Positions 42,736-51,662 of a DNA stretch of 60,182 nt are shown here, piece by piece. This DNA comes from CAYNHF01 sp964397045. Its GTDB lineage: Bacteria; Actinomycetota; Acidimicrobiia; Spongiisociales; UBA5794. Made by a program: the position numbers and the translations under genes. Position 1 is the first letter of the stretch. Every line of letters begins with the position of its first letter. The stretch is taken from positions 1 through 60,182 of the forward strand of contig CAYNHF010000020.1 of assembly GCA_964397045.1 (NCBI GenBank), given 5' to 3'. The notes beneath the pieces were generated by a model, which ran no database searches, was not told the origin of the DNA, and worked only from the letters and a program-made list of their open reading frames with translations.

Positions 42736-44438
42736 GTTTCGGGCAAGCGGGTGCCAGAGTCATGCGGATAACACCACGCCCAATGCTCCCCAGGCTCCTT
42801 GGAGCGGACGACTGGATGGCCGCTCGCCTCGGCGTGCTTGCGGGCGTGGCGGTTCTTCGAGTCGTCGCAGCAGTGGGTTCGCCCGCAGTCCACGCAGAAC
42901 CTGAGATGAACCCAGGTGTCTCCGATAGCGAGACACTCGATACAGCCGCCCGGCGGCATCGGGTCCAGGGGCAGGTCGGTGAGTTCCGGGCAGAGCTGTC
43001 TGTCTTGGGTCATGGACTGAGATGGTACCCCCGAGTCCGCCGGCTCCGCTTCGCCCTCCCTATAGCCGGGAAGTACGACGGCGAACACCGTGCGTCCCGG
43101 TTCTGACTCGAACGTGATCTCGCCGCCGTGTTTGTGCGCAACGATTCCATAGCTGATATCGAGGCCCAGGCCGGTGCCTGCACCCGGTGCCTTCGTTGTG
43201 AAGAAGGCATCGAAGACCCGGTCGCGGGCTTCCTCCGGAATCCCTGGACCGTTGTCCGTCACCGTCACCACCACGCCGGTCGCCTCATGTCGCTGGACGG
43301 ACACCCCAATTGTCGGGTCAATCACCCCGGCTTCGTGCACTGCGTCTGCAGCATTGTCGATCAGATTGGTCCATACCTGGTTGAGCTCACTTGCGAAGGC
43401 AGGGATGGGCGGGAGTTCGGCGGCGTAGTCACGTGAAACCTCGACGTCGCCCAGTTTATGGCGGAGGATCAACAGAGTGTCCTCGATTCCCTGTACGACG
43501 TCGACTTCCTGTTCTGGCGCCTGATCCAGGTACGAATAGGACTTCAGCGCCCCGACGATCGAGGACAACCGATTGGCACCTTCCTCGACCTCGTGGAGCA
43601 GCGCGAACGCCTCGTGGCCGGCAACGATGGCTGTCAAGACGGCGCCGGATCGATCACGGTACTCGGCCACGATCGCCTCTACCGCTTCGAGGGTCATCCC
43701 CGCCGCCACCAGCGGGGTGGCCAGCGCCCAGGGGTCCGGGACGTCCGCAGCCCCGAGTCGATCCTCGATGGCTCCCTCGAGATCACTCCGTTCCAGGGGA
43801 CTCAATGCCGGTGCGGAACCGCTGCCGGACAGGAGTGCGGCGAGGTCGGCGTCTTCGCCGGGATCGAGGCCAACGCGGTGGAGTGCGACGAGGGCAGCAC
43901 CGTACGCCCCCATCGCGCCGCGTAGCTGGTCGGTGCTGCGTTTCACTGCAGCAGCAGGGTTGTTCAGTTCGTGGGCCAATCCTGCGGTCAAGGTACCGAG
44001 CTGTGCCATTCGTTCTGACTGTCGCAAACGCGATTCAGTCTCGCGCCAGCGCTCGAGCAGCACACTGAAAAGGGCACGAGCCGCCGTCGGACTCGAGGCC
44101 AGCAGGTCATCCATCTGCAACTTCGGGATCGACAACAGCCGGGCAGCCGAACGTGCCCGCAGCGTTGCATTGCGCGGCTTGGCATCGAGCAAGGCCATCT
44201 CACCGATCACTTCCCCGGGGCCACGCACGGCCAGCAGCACTTCGCGGCCCTCGGTTTCCTTGATGACCTCGAGCTCACCTTCGATGATCACATAGGCGTG
44301 GGCGCCTGGCTCTCCCTCAGCGAAGAGGACATGGCCCGGAGCGAAAGACAGTTCGGTGACTCCGGCCGCAAGCCCTTCGAGATCCTCGCTCGGGAGCTCC
44401 GAGAAGATCCCGACCGTTGCGAGCAGTTCGGCGGTCAC
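42729..44438 (-). CDS. cNMP-binding histidine kinase with C-terminal UBP zinc finger
   Basis: This 569-residue protein fuses three modules. A cyclic-nucleotide-binding domain (about 8-125) has GEVIGEMALLDAKPRNATLRA. A histidine kinase follows with phospho-acceptor His156 in LTAGLAHELNNPAAAVKRS, N-box NLIDNAADAV and glycine-rich DNGPGIPEEARDRVFDAFFTTK plus GTGLGL. The last 85 residues form a UBP-type zinc finger with CIECLAIGDTWVHLRFC, CGRTHCCDDSKNRHA and HPVVRS. No membrane segments occur, so it acts in the cytoplasm. GTG 44438 lies 4 bp after the upstream gene, a receiver/thioredoxin-reductase fusion and its likely partner. Confidence 0.9.
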   Translation of the reverse strand: MTAELLATVGIFSELPSEDLEGLAAGVTELSFAPGHVLFAEGEPGAHAYVIIEGELEVIKETEGREVLLAVRGPGEVIGEMALLDAKPRNATLRARSAARLLSIPKLQMDDLLASSPTAARALFSVLLERWRETESRLRQSERMAQLGTLTAGLAHELNNPAAAVKRSTDQLRGAMGAYGAALVALHRVGLDPGEDADLAALLSGSGSAPALSPLERSDLEGAIEDRLGAADVPDPWALATPLVAAGMTLEAVEAIVAEYRDRSGAVLTAIVAGHEAFALLHEVEEGANRLSSIVGALKSYSYLDQAPEQEVDVVQGIEDTLLILRHKLGDVEVSRDYAAELPPIPAFASELNQVWTNLIDNAADAVHEAGVIDPTIGVSVQRHEATGVVVTVTDNGPGIPEEARDRVFDAFFTTKAPGAGTGLGLDISYGIVAHKHGGEITFESEPGRTVFAVVLPGYREGEAEPADSGVPSQSMTQDRQLCPELTDLPLDPMPPGGCIECLAIGDTWVHLRFCVDCGRTHCCDDSKNRHARKHAEASGHPVVRSKEPGEHWAWCYPHDSGTRLPETS

Positions 44439-44442
44439 CAGG

Positions 44443-46104
44443 TCAGACCGACTCGAGGTACTCGTGGACGAACGAGATCGCGACCGAACCCTGGCCCACC
44501 GCGGAAGCCACCCGGCGCACGGCACCGTGGCGCACGTCGCCAACCGCGAAGATCCCGGGAACATTGGTTTCCAACAAGTACGGATCGCGTTCAGCCGTCC
44601 ACCCCGACTCACGGCGATCGGCCGCAGCCACATCTGTACCGGTGAGGATGAAGCCCCGTTCGTTGCACATCACCAGGTCCGAAACGAATCCAGAGTGCGG
44701 CACGGCACCGACGAAGATGAAGAGCGCCGAAGCGTCGCGTGTCGACTCGGCGCCTGTGGCCCGATCGCGCAGAGTGATCGACTCGACCGACTGCTCACCC
44801 GCTACTTCGACGACCTCCGTGTTCACGTGAACCACGATGTTCTCCTGTGAGCGGATCTGGTCAACCAGGTATTGAGACATACGAAGCTCGAGCGACTCGC
44901 CCCGGACGACCAGGTGCACGGTAGAAGCGAACTTGGCGAACATCATTGCGCCCTGCCCTGCCGAGTTGGCTCCGCCAATCACATAGACCTCGCGGTCGCG
45001 ATACGTCATTGCCTCGCTGGCTGCGGCTCCGTAGTAAACCCCGGCACCGTGGAACTGCTCGTAGCCCGGTACCGACAGCTTGCGGACGGTCATACCGCTG
45101 GCAATCAGAAGCGCCTGACATTGCAGTTCGTTCCCGTCGCTCAGCTTCACCACTTTGACGGGCCCCTTCACCTCGACCCCGATCACCTCGGTGGCAGTCA
45201 CGATCTCGGCACCCAGCCGGATCGCCTGCGCGGTGGCGCGACGTGCCAGATCCATTCCACTGACACCTTTCGGGAATCCGAGGTAGTTCTCGATCCTCGA
45301 ACTGGTGCCGGCTTGGCCCCCGGTGGCTTCCCGCTCGATCAAGGCAACCCGCAAGCCCTCAGAAGCTCCGTAGACGGCACCTGCCAGGCCGGCGGGACCA
45401 CCACCCACGATGATGACGTCGTAGAAGGGTCGATCGGCTTCCGTTCGCATTCCTACCGTGTCCGCGAGAGCACGGCGTTCCGGTTCAACGAGGACCTCAC
45501 CATCCGGAAAGAAGACGACGGGCAACTTGCCGGACCCGCCGGTGGCGGCTTCGACCATGCTGGCTGCTTCCGGGTCGCGCTCGATGTCGAGGAACCGGTA
45601 GGGAACCTGGTTGCGGGCAAGGAAGTCCTTCACGTCGTGGGTTGCGAGCGACCAGGTCGTGCCGGCGACGCGAATTCCATCGAACGCCGGGGATACCGTT
45701 GCCTTCCAGTCATCGATCAAGTCATCAACGACCGGGTACAGGTTGTCTTCGGGCGGATCCCACGGCTTCATCAGGTAGTGGTCGAGTTCGACCTCGTTGA
45801 TCGCCTGAATCGCAGCTTCAGTATCTGCGTAAGCGGTGAGCAGTACCCGCTTGGCGTCCGGGTAAAGCTCGCGAGCTTGGACCAAGAATTCCGTGCCGCT
45901 CATCTCAGGCATTCTCTGATCGACGAGGAACAGGGCGATCGTGTCGCCCCGCGCCTGCAGTTGGATCAAGGTCTCGAGAGCCTCGTCCCCAGACGAGGCG
46001 CCCACCACACGGAAATCCTCGGCGTAACGAGCGCGCAGGTCGCGGCCGACGGCACTCAGCACCTGGGGGTCGTCGTCGACCGAGATAATTGCTGGCTTGC
46101 CCAC
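44443..46104 (-). CDS. Fused response regulator/thioredoxin-reductase-like FAD oxidoreductase
   Basis: This 553-residue fusion begins with a receiver domain (phospho-acceptor Asp62 in LFLVDQRMPEMSG, acidic DDD at 10-12, Lys113 in LMKPWD). A glutaredoxin-like segment follows (about 140-215), then a thioredoxin-reductase-like flavoprotein with FAD site VIIVGGGPAGLAGAVYGASEG, GGQAGTSSRIENYLGFPKG, NAD(P)H site YVIGGANSAGQGAMMFAK and C-terminal GIFAVGDVRHG. The reductase CxxC is missing, and the glutaredoxin-like part also lacks cysteines, as I recall for this family. So it may sense or signal through flavin redox state without reducing thioredoxin. The GTG 46104 follows GGGAGGAG. The kinase gene is 4 bp downstream. 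Confidence 0.92.
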   Translation of the reverse strand: MGKPAIISVDDDPQVLSAVGRDLRARYAEDFRVVGASSGDEALETLIQLQARGDTIALFLVDQRMPEMSGTEFLVQARELYPDAKRVLLTAYADTEAAIQAINEVELDHYLMKPWDPPEDNLYPVVDDLIDDWKATVSPAFDGIRVAGTTWSLATHDVKDFLARNQVPYRFLDIERDPEAASMVEAATGGSGKLPVVFFPDGEVLVEPERRALADTVGMRTEADRPFYDVIIVGGGPAGLAGAVYGASEGLRVALIEREATGGQAGTSSRIENYLGFPKGVSGMDLARRATAQAIRLGAEIVTATEVIGVEVKGPVKVVKLSDGNELQCQALLIASGMTVRKLSVPGYEQFHGAGVYYGAAASEAMTYRDREVYVIGGANSAGQGAMMFAKFASTVHLVVRGESLELRMSQYLVDQIRSQENIVVHVNTEVVEVAGEQSVESITLRDRATGAESTRDASALFIFVGAVPHSGFVSDLVMCNERGFILTGTDVAAADRRESGWTAERDPYLLETNVPGIFAVGDVRHGAVRRVASAVGQGSVAISFVHEYLESV

Positions 46105-46134
46105 GATGCTCCTCCCTCGCTCCGGCAACCTAGT

Positions 46135-46989
46135 TCATTCCGACGGCGGTTGGTCCTGCATGGACTCCGGCTCCGGGCGGATCAGCGGATGGTATCGATG
46201 CGTCACGTCTTCCCCGATATCCACGGTTCGGTAGCCAGAAGGATCCTCACCGAGCGGAACCCCCACCGGCCCAGTCGTCACCATCTCGAACGTGCCGTCA
46301 TGAGCGATCGCGTTGCGGTGCCAATGGGCTGCGAAGGCGATGCCGACGTCGTAGCGGTGGATGAGATCGAGCACCGGCTTCCGCTGGGCTCGAGGGATGT
46401 TCCAGTACGAGTCCGGTTCGTCAGGGTCACCGATGAACAGCGGGTGGTGACCCAACAGGATCGTGCGATCGTGGGTCTCACCAGCGGTTGCCAGCTCATG
46501 CTCGAGGAATGCCATCTGGTCTGCCAACTCATCCGGCACCGCCTCCGGGTGATCGAACACCACAGTGTTGAGCACGATGAGTTTGCTCCGTCCTGCGCTG
46601 AATGCATACCGATCAGCCCCGAAGAGCTCCCGGTACCGCAGCAGGCTCTCCGCTGTTGGTGCCACCGTGTCGAAGGCCGCGTCGTGATTGCCTGGAACCC
46701 AATGGATCGCGATGTCGTCGTCGAGCCGTGCCGTGATGCGGAACAACTCTTCCAGTTGGGAGTCGTCGGCGAGGTTGTCGACCATGTCGCCTGCCACGAC
46801 GACGAACTGGGGCCGGAGCTGGTTGGCCACATCGATCGCCCACCCGTACCGCTCGGCGTCCCAGGCGAACCCCTCGACCTTCGGGACTCGCTCGACGCGC
46901 ATGTCACGCGCCGCGAAAGTCGCGATATCAGCTTGAGTCATACCGCTGAATGTGGCGTAGGCACCCAGCTGGCAGTCGGCGAGCAGCAA
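46135..46989 (-). CDS. Calcineurin-like metallophosphoesterase
   Basis: This protein of about 284 residues has the five metallophosphoesterase motifs: LLADCQLG (DxQ in place of DxH), VVVAGDMVDN, VPGNHDAAF, LLGHHPLF and AAHWHRN. The DCQ start resembles the CSTP1-like branch. The only in-frame start is TTG 46989. A strong AGGAGG followed by ATGTCG lies 20 bp upstream but in another frame, so either the real start is TTG or one base has been lost near 46995-47005. The substrate is unknown. It lies between the signalling pair and a divergent hydrolase. Confidence 0.85.
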   Translation of the reverse strand: MLLADCQLGAYATFSGMTQADIATFAARDMRVERVPKVEGFAWDAERYGWAIDVANQLRPQFVVVAGDMVDNLADDSQLEELFRITARLDDDIAIHWVPGNHDAAFDTVAPTAESLLRYRELFGADRYAFSAGRSKLIVLNTVVFDHPEAVPDELADQMAFLEHELATAGETHDRTILLGHHPLFIGDPDEPDSYWNIPRAQRKPVLDLIHRYDVGIAFAAHWHRNAIAHDGTFEMVTTGPVGVPLGEDPSGYRTVDIGEDVTHRYHPLIRPEPESMQDQPPSE

Positions 46990-47099
46990 GAATCTGGAAA
47001 CGACATCCTCCTTTCGTGGGTGCGAGCGTACTCAGCTCAGGACCGCGGCGCGATCGATCGCGATGCCAACCTTGAGCGTGCACTTGGTATCTTTGTTCC

Positions 47100-48476
47100 A
47101 TGACCGAGAACCTGATTGTTTGGCCACACGAACGGCTGGGGAGGTGGAACGGCGCAGGCTGGGATCCAGTCGCACCGCTTTCGGTGGATGCGAACCGGGT
47201 CCACGTCTTCTGCCACGGTTGGGCCCCCGGCTTGCGACAGCGGGTCGAGGCCCACGATGGGTTCCTCTACGTGTGGGATGACGCAGCCGAGACGAGTGAC
47301 GGGGCGCGCTACAACGGCTGGTTCGCTCCACTCGCCGAGGCGTTGTCCTCCCTGAATCCGGGCGCGGCGATTCTGGCCTTCAGCTGGATCGACGAGTCCG
47401 CGACCAGTGCTCGATCGACTGCAGCCGTGCAATCGCAGTTGCGTACCACCGTGAACGGGCAGCGGCTCGCGGTCGCCTTGGAGCGAGTGATGCAGAATGA
47501 TGAGGCGCGGATCCACCTGGTGGGTCATAGCCACGGCGCCAAGGTGGTGTCCGTGGCGGCGACGCTCCTCGATCGTCCCCCTGCGCACGTGACGATTCTG
47601 GACAGCCCGGAGAACATGCTGCCGATCATCGGCGGCGCTCTCAATAATCTGGGCTCTTACCTCCGCATGCTCCCGATCGGTGCAGGTGACAACGCGACGC
47701 TGGTCGACAACTACCCAAGTAGGTACGGAATCCGCTATGGCGAAAAGACCGGTCTCGGGGGTGTCATCGACTGCGTCCTCGACCCGGAGGCCTTCCCGAT
47801 CGAGGGTCAATCGAACCCTCATAGCTACGCGTGGGGCTGGTACGTCCATACGGCCCAGCACCCGGAACTCGGCCTGGGCGCCGCGTGGTCACCGCTGCTC
47901 GAGCACCCGGCCAAGCCGAAATACACCCAGCTTCAGCAACGCGCCTCTGCAGATCTGACCGATGCGAACCCGTGGGAACTCGAGTATGCCCCGTACGTCC
48001 ACACTGGGGGCTTCGCCCGGGCCCTCGAAACTCGGGTCGAAGGCAGCGCGGAAGAACCCCGGGTGCTCACAACCGCCGGCAAGAGGTCACGCCACGGCCT
48101 GTTCTATCGACGCCAGGGAGACCAGATCGCGATGATCCCCATGCGCTGGGTGCAGGGCAGCGATACGGCGACGGTCCGTTTGATCGTCAACCGTACCGAA
48201 CGTTGGCGTGCCGTCCGCGGTTGGTCTGACGGTGACGAGATCCGGGCTCGCGTGCCGCTTGGCGGCTTGCGAGCCGGCCCCGCGCTCTACGAGGTACGCC
48301 TCGATGCGGAAGAACCGGCCTCCCTCGAGATCGGCGATGCCACCATCCGCCACATCAACCTTCCGAGCGGAACCGAGTACCGCGCCTGGCTCCGTCCGAT
48401 GCTGTTCGGCGCGGCCACGCTGGTACTCCTCGGGGCGCTGCGCTCGATCTGGAAGTTGCTCAGGAGTAGACACTGA
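47100..48476 (+). CDS. Lipase-like alpha/beta hydrolase with C-terminal membrane helix
   Basis: This 458-residue protein has an alpha/beta-hydrolase-like domain. VHVFCHGWAPG at 34-44 holds the oxyanion-type HGW, and the nucleophile elbow IHLVGHSHGAKVV has Ser144. LDSPENM supplies a candidate Asp. A beta-rich region follows (about 320-430), and a membrane helix near 440-458 (MLFGAATLVLLGALRSIW) ends the chain, so it is C-tail anchored with the bulk in the cytoplasm. No signal peptide is seen. The substrate is unknown and the C-terminal beta region is not recognised. Confidence 0.75.
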   Translation: MTENLIVWPHERLGRWNGAGWDPVAPLSVDANRVHVFCHGWAPGLRQRVEAHDGFLYVWDDAAETSDGARYNGWFAPLAEALSSLNPGAAILAFSWIDESATSARSTAAVQSQLRTTVNGQRLAVALERVMQNDEARIHLVGHSHGAKVVSVAATLLDRPPAHVTILDSPENMLPIIGGALNNLGSYLRMLPIGAGDNATLVDNYPSRYGIRYGEKTGLGGVIDCVLDPEAFPIEGQSNPHSYAWGWYVHTAQHPELGLGAAWSPLLEHPAKPKYTQLQQRASADLTDANPWELEYAPYVHTGGFARALETRVEGSAEEPRVLTTAGKRSRHGLFYRRQGDQIAMIPMRWVQGSDTATVRLIVNRTERWRAVRGWSDGDEIRARVPLGGLRAGPALYEVRLDAEEPASLEIGDATIRHINLPSGTEYRAWLRPMLFGAATLVLLGALRSIWKLLRSRH

Positions 48477-48524
48477 CCGCAGAACGTCGCGGTTACGGTG
48501 CGGATGTGACGTTGTGGAGGCGGA

Positions 48525-49547
48525 ATGTTCGATGTCGACCAACTGAAGGACCGGCTGGATCTTCTGCAGCAAAGGATCCCCCCCGTCGCCTTCGCCGTCG
48601 CCGTCTGGCTCCGCTACCGCGAGGATCGCAACTACGAGTACGCCGCACTCCTGTCCTACTACGGGTTCTTCTCGCTCTTCCCGCTGCTCATGGTGTTGGT
48701 CACCGTCCTCGGGTGGCTGCTACGGGACAACCAGGAACTGCTCGACCGGATTCTGGACTCGACGTTCTCGCAGATCCCCGTCGTCGGCACCGAACTCGCC
48801 GGGGATGTGACCGCACTCGAGGGCAACGGCATTTCGCTCGTCATCGCTTTGCTCGTCACCCTTTGGGCCGGCCTCGGGGTGGTGAAGGTGGCCCAGGACG
48901 CGTTCAACAACATGTGGGGGATGTCCATCATGAGACGTCCCGGCTTCTTCCCGAAGCTGTTGCGCTCGGTCGGCAGCCTGCTGGTGATCGGAGGCGGTTT
49001 CGTGCTCGCCACCGTTGTCTCCGGGATCTCCTTCGCCACCGACCTTCCCGGTCTCTCTGCCGTTGCCGGAGCTGCTGCCGCCATGCTCGTGAACTCTCTC
49101 GTCGCACTCGCAACGTTCAAAGTATTGACCGCCTCTGAGGTCTCGTTTCGCCAGCTCCTCCCCGGAGCCCTCACCGGCGGCTTCGCACTGTGGGTCCTTC
49201 AGCTGGTCGGGAATTTCTACATTCAGGGAGTAGTCATCGGTGCCGGAGCGATCTACGGCTCGTTTGCCACCGTGATTGGTCTGCTGGTGTGGATGTCGCT
49301 GGTGGCACGCGTCCTGTTGCTGGCGGCAGAGGTCAACGTTGTCACTCATCGCCGCCTGTGGCCCAGAGCCTTCGAGGGCCGCAACCTGACCGAGGCAGAC
49401 ATGCGTGCGTTTGACGAGGTGTCGCGGCGCGACATTCGTCGCCAGCCGGACGCGAGGCCGGCTACCGCCGAGCCGAAGACGTCGGCCGAGGTTGAAGCCG
49501 AAGAAAGCGAAGCGGGCCAGGGGGGCCTACCCGCTACGAACGACTGA
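48525..49547 (+). CDS. YihY/BrkB family inner-membrane protein
   Basis: This 340-residue membrane protein has six or seven hydrophobic segments (about 35-275) and the YihY/virulence factor BrkB signature: YEYAALLSYYGFFSLFPLLMVLVTVLGW, then NNMWGM and FGSFATVIGLLVWMSLVARVLLLAAEVN-type C-terminal region (here YGSFATVIGLLVWMS). It was once annotated as RNase BN but is not a ribonuclease. The C-terminal tail is charged and low complexity (AEPKTSAEVEAEESEAGQGG). The biological role is unknown. Confidence 0.9.
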   Translation: MFDVDQLKDRLDLLQQRIPPVAFAVAVWLRYREDRNYEYAALLSYYGFFSLFPLLMVLVTVLGWLLRDNQELLDRILDSTFSQIPVVGTELAGDVTALEGNGISLVIALLVTLWAGLGVVKVAQDAFNNMWGMSIMRRPGFFPKLLRSVGSLLVIGGGFVLATVVSGISFATDLPGLSAVAGAAAAMLVNSLVALATFKVLTASEVSFRQLLPGALTGGFALWVLQLVGNFYIQGVVIGAGAIYGSFATVIGLLVWMSLVARVLLLAAEVNVVTHRRLWPRAFEGRNLTEADMRAFDEVSRRDIRRQPDARPATAEPKTSAEVEAEESEAGQGGLPATND

Positions 49548-49567
49548 CGCGCAAGGGGTGCGGCCGT

Positions 49568-50776
49568 CTAACTCGGTTCAGCCGGTGTAATCCCACAGTG
49601 GTCGAGCGCAACCGCGGCCAGCAATGCCATCCCCACCACCATGGCTCCCTCGTCGAACCGGACGAGGTTGGAGTGGTTCCCCGGCGCCTCACCCGGTACG
49701 AGATCGGAAGGGCACGCTCCAATGAAGGTCATCATCCCCGGCACCTCGTTGAGTACGTAGCTCCAGTCTTCGGCGCCCATGATCGGAGCCTCGAGCGGCA
49801 CCACCGCCGTCTCACCAACCAGATCGGATGCGATTTCGGTCACCCGGGCCGTGAAGCCTGTGTCGTTGAAACTCACCGGGTAGCCGGGATCGAGCGCGAC
49901 CGTCGCGGTTGCTCCGTGGGCCGCCGCAACGCCCGTCGCGACACGTTCCAGCAACCTATGCACGTCGGCTCGGGTTGCATCGGACAGCGTCCTGATCGTG
50001 CCGACGAGTGTTGCGGCTTCCGGAATCACGTTGTGGGTGGTGCCGGCGTCGATCGACCCAAACGTGACCACTGCAGGATCGAAAACGTCGATCCGGCGCG
50101 TGATTGCCGTCTGAGTCGCCAGCACGATCTCTGCGGCAACTGCAATGGGATCGAGCGCGAGGTGCGGCGAGGAGGCGTGACCTCCCCTGCCGGTCACGAC
50201 AATCGTCACCTGGTCGGCAGCTGCCATTTGCGCTCCGGGTCGGTGACGCACGGTGCCGGACTCGTATGCGGCAGACACATGCAACGCGAAGGCGCCGGTT
50301 GGGCGAGGCGACACCACGTCGAGCAGACCCTCCTCGAGCATGTATCGCGCTCCGTGATGCGATTCCTCTCCGGGCTGAAACATGAAGACGACGGGCCCGG
50401 CAAGCTGGTCGGTTCGGTCGACCAGCAGACCCGCCGCGCCCACCAGCATGGCGGTGTGGAGATCATGACCACAGGCATGCATGGTGTTGGACCGGCTGGA
50501 GAACTCGAGCCCGGTGTCCTCAGCCAGCGGGAGACCGTCCATATCGCCCCGCAAGATGATCGCAGGACCCGTTCGGTCCCCTCCGAAAATGGCAACGATC
50601 CCGGACGTCGTCTCGTTCAGACGGATATCGAGCGGCAAGCCTTCGAGAGCCATCAGCACCTTGTCGCGCGTCAACGGCAGGTGATTGCCGACCTCGGGTT
50701 CGGCATGGATCTGCCGGCGCAGAGACACCGCATCAGGCTGCTGCTCTGCCGCCGCTTCGAGCAATGAGCGGAACAT
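49568..50776 (-). CDS. M20-family amidohydrolase (hippurate-hydrolase-like)
   Basis: This 402-residue enzyme has the metal-binding motifs of M20D amidohydrolases: LRGDMDGLPLAED, HACGHDLHTAMLVG and QPGEESHHGARYM, with the dimerisation domain around 190-300 (TGRGGHASSPH, HNVIPEAATLVGTIRTL) and the final metal His in GNHSN. It should hydrolyse N-acyl amino acids or related amides, such as N-acetyl-amino acids or auxin conjugates. No signal peptide is present. It converges with the YihY gene. Confidence 0.93.
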   Translation of the reverse strand: MFRSLLEAAAEQQPDAVSLRRQIHAEPEVGNHLPLTRDKVLMALEGLPLDIRLNETTSGIVAIFGGDRTGPAIILRGDMDGLPLAEDTGLEFSSRSNTMHACGHDLHTAMLVGAAGLLVDRTDQLAGPVVFMFQPGEESHHGARYMLEEGLLDVVSPRPTGAFALHVSAAYESGTVRHRPGAQMAAADQVTIVVTGRGGHASSPHLALDPIAVAAEIVLATQTAITRRIDVFDPAVVTFGSIDAGTTHNVIPEAATLVGTIRTLSDATRADVHRLLERVATGVAAAHGATATVALDPGYPVSFNDTGFTARVTEIASDLVGETAVVPLEAPIMGAEDWSYVLNEVPGMMTFIGACPSDLVPGEAPGNHSNLVRFDEGAMVVGMALLAAVALDHCGITPAEPS

Positions 50777-50824
50777 GGCGCGATCGTAGGCGGTGTCTGC
50801 CTGATCCCGAATCTGAAGGCACCA

Positions 50825-51574
50825 TCACGGTGTCAAACCAAACCAACGATCGAGCTGCTCTTCCCACTTCCCTGCGGGTACCGGGAGCTCTTCCCATTTG
50901 CCGTCGCGACGGAACTTGATCCGGTGGTGCAGCAGTGTCACGCGTTCCGGGCCACCGCCCCGGAGCCTCGTGGCAAACCGGGAGCTGGTCCAGGCCAGGC
51001 CGGGCTCTCTCTGCAGCTTGACCGAGAACGGCTCGAACTCGCCGAGGCTCCAGACCCGACCATCCAGACGGTACTGCGGTTCGAGGTCGCCTGTGTTCGC
51101 TACCGCGTTGAGCGTGAGAGCTCCACGGACCTCGCGGATCACAAACTCCCCTGAACCACCTTCCTGGACTCCGGCGATGTCGAGTCGAAGCGGTTTGATG
51201 AAGCTGTCGCCGAACTCGACGTCGACCGGGTAGGGATGGTCCAGCTGCACCTGGAGCGTCAAATGGTTGGGGTCACCGGTCCCACCATCGAGGAGAACCA
51301 CGGCCGCCCTCCGCTGCACTTCGAAGCCGAGCGCCTCGAGCAGGGCCGCGAACGCGCCGTTGAGCTCGAAGCACCAGCCGCCTCGCCCGCGGTCCACGAT
51401 CTTGGGGATCGACCAATCGACACCGGTTCCAACCCCGCGCCGGGAGTAGACATGCAGGTTCTCGAAAGGTACCGATGTCAGATGGGCTCGCTGCAGCTCT
51501 TCGAGGCCGACCGCGTCCAGATCCGGCCGGCGGCTCAATCCAATTCGGGTGAGGTAGGCAGCCACGTCCACCAT
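50825..51574 (-). CDS. nat: Arylamine N-acetyltransferase
   Basis: This 249-residue acetyl-CoA-dependent transferase has the catalytic triad Cys68 (GRGGWCFELNG), His104 (GDPNHLTLQV) and Asp118 (YPVDVEFGDS). VPFENLHVY is the usual N-terminal block. Such enzymes acetylate arylamines and, in actinobacteria, take part in lipid or polyketide metabolism. ATG 51574 is taken as start because it aligns with the family N-terminus. An ATG 36 bp upstream is an alternative. It is divergent from the sortase gene. Confidence 0.92.
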   Translation of the reverse strand: MVDVAAYLTRIGLSRRPDLDAVGLEELQRAHLTSVPFENLHVYSRRGVGTGVDWSIPKIVDRGRGGWCFELNGAFAALLEALGFEVQRRAAVVLLDGGTGDPNHLTLQVQLDHPYPVDVEFGDSFIKPLRLDIAGVQEGGSGEFVIREVRGALTLNAVANTGDLEPQYRLDGRVWSLGEFEPFSVKLQREPGLAWTSSRFATRLRGGGPERVTLLHHRIKFRRDGKWEELPVPAGKWEEQLDRWFGLTP

Positions 51575-51662
51575 CTCATCGTGCCAGATCGAGGGCGCGG
51601 TACCTGGCACCTTCCCGATGAATTCGTTTCAGCCGACATCGTTGCACGCCGATCGGTGCTTT

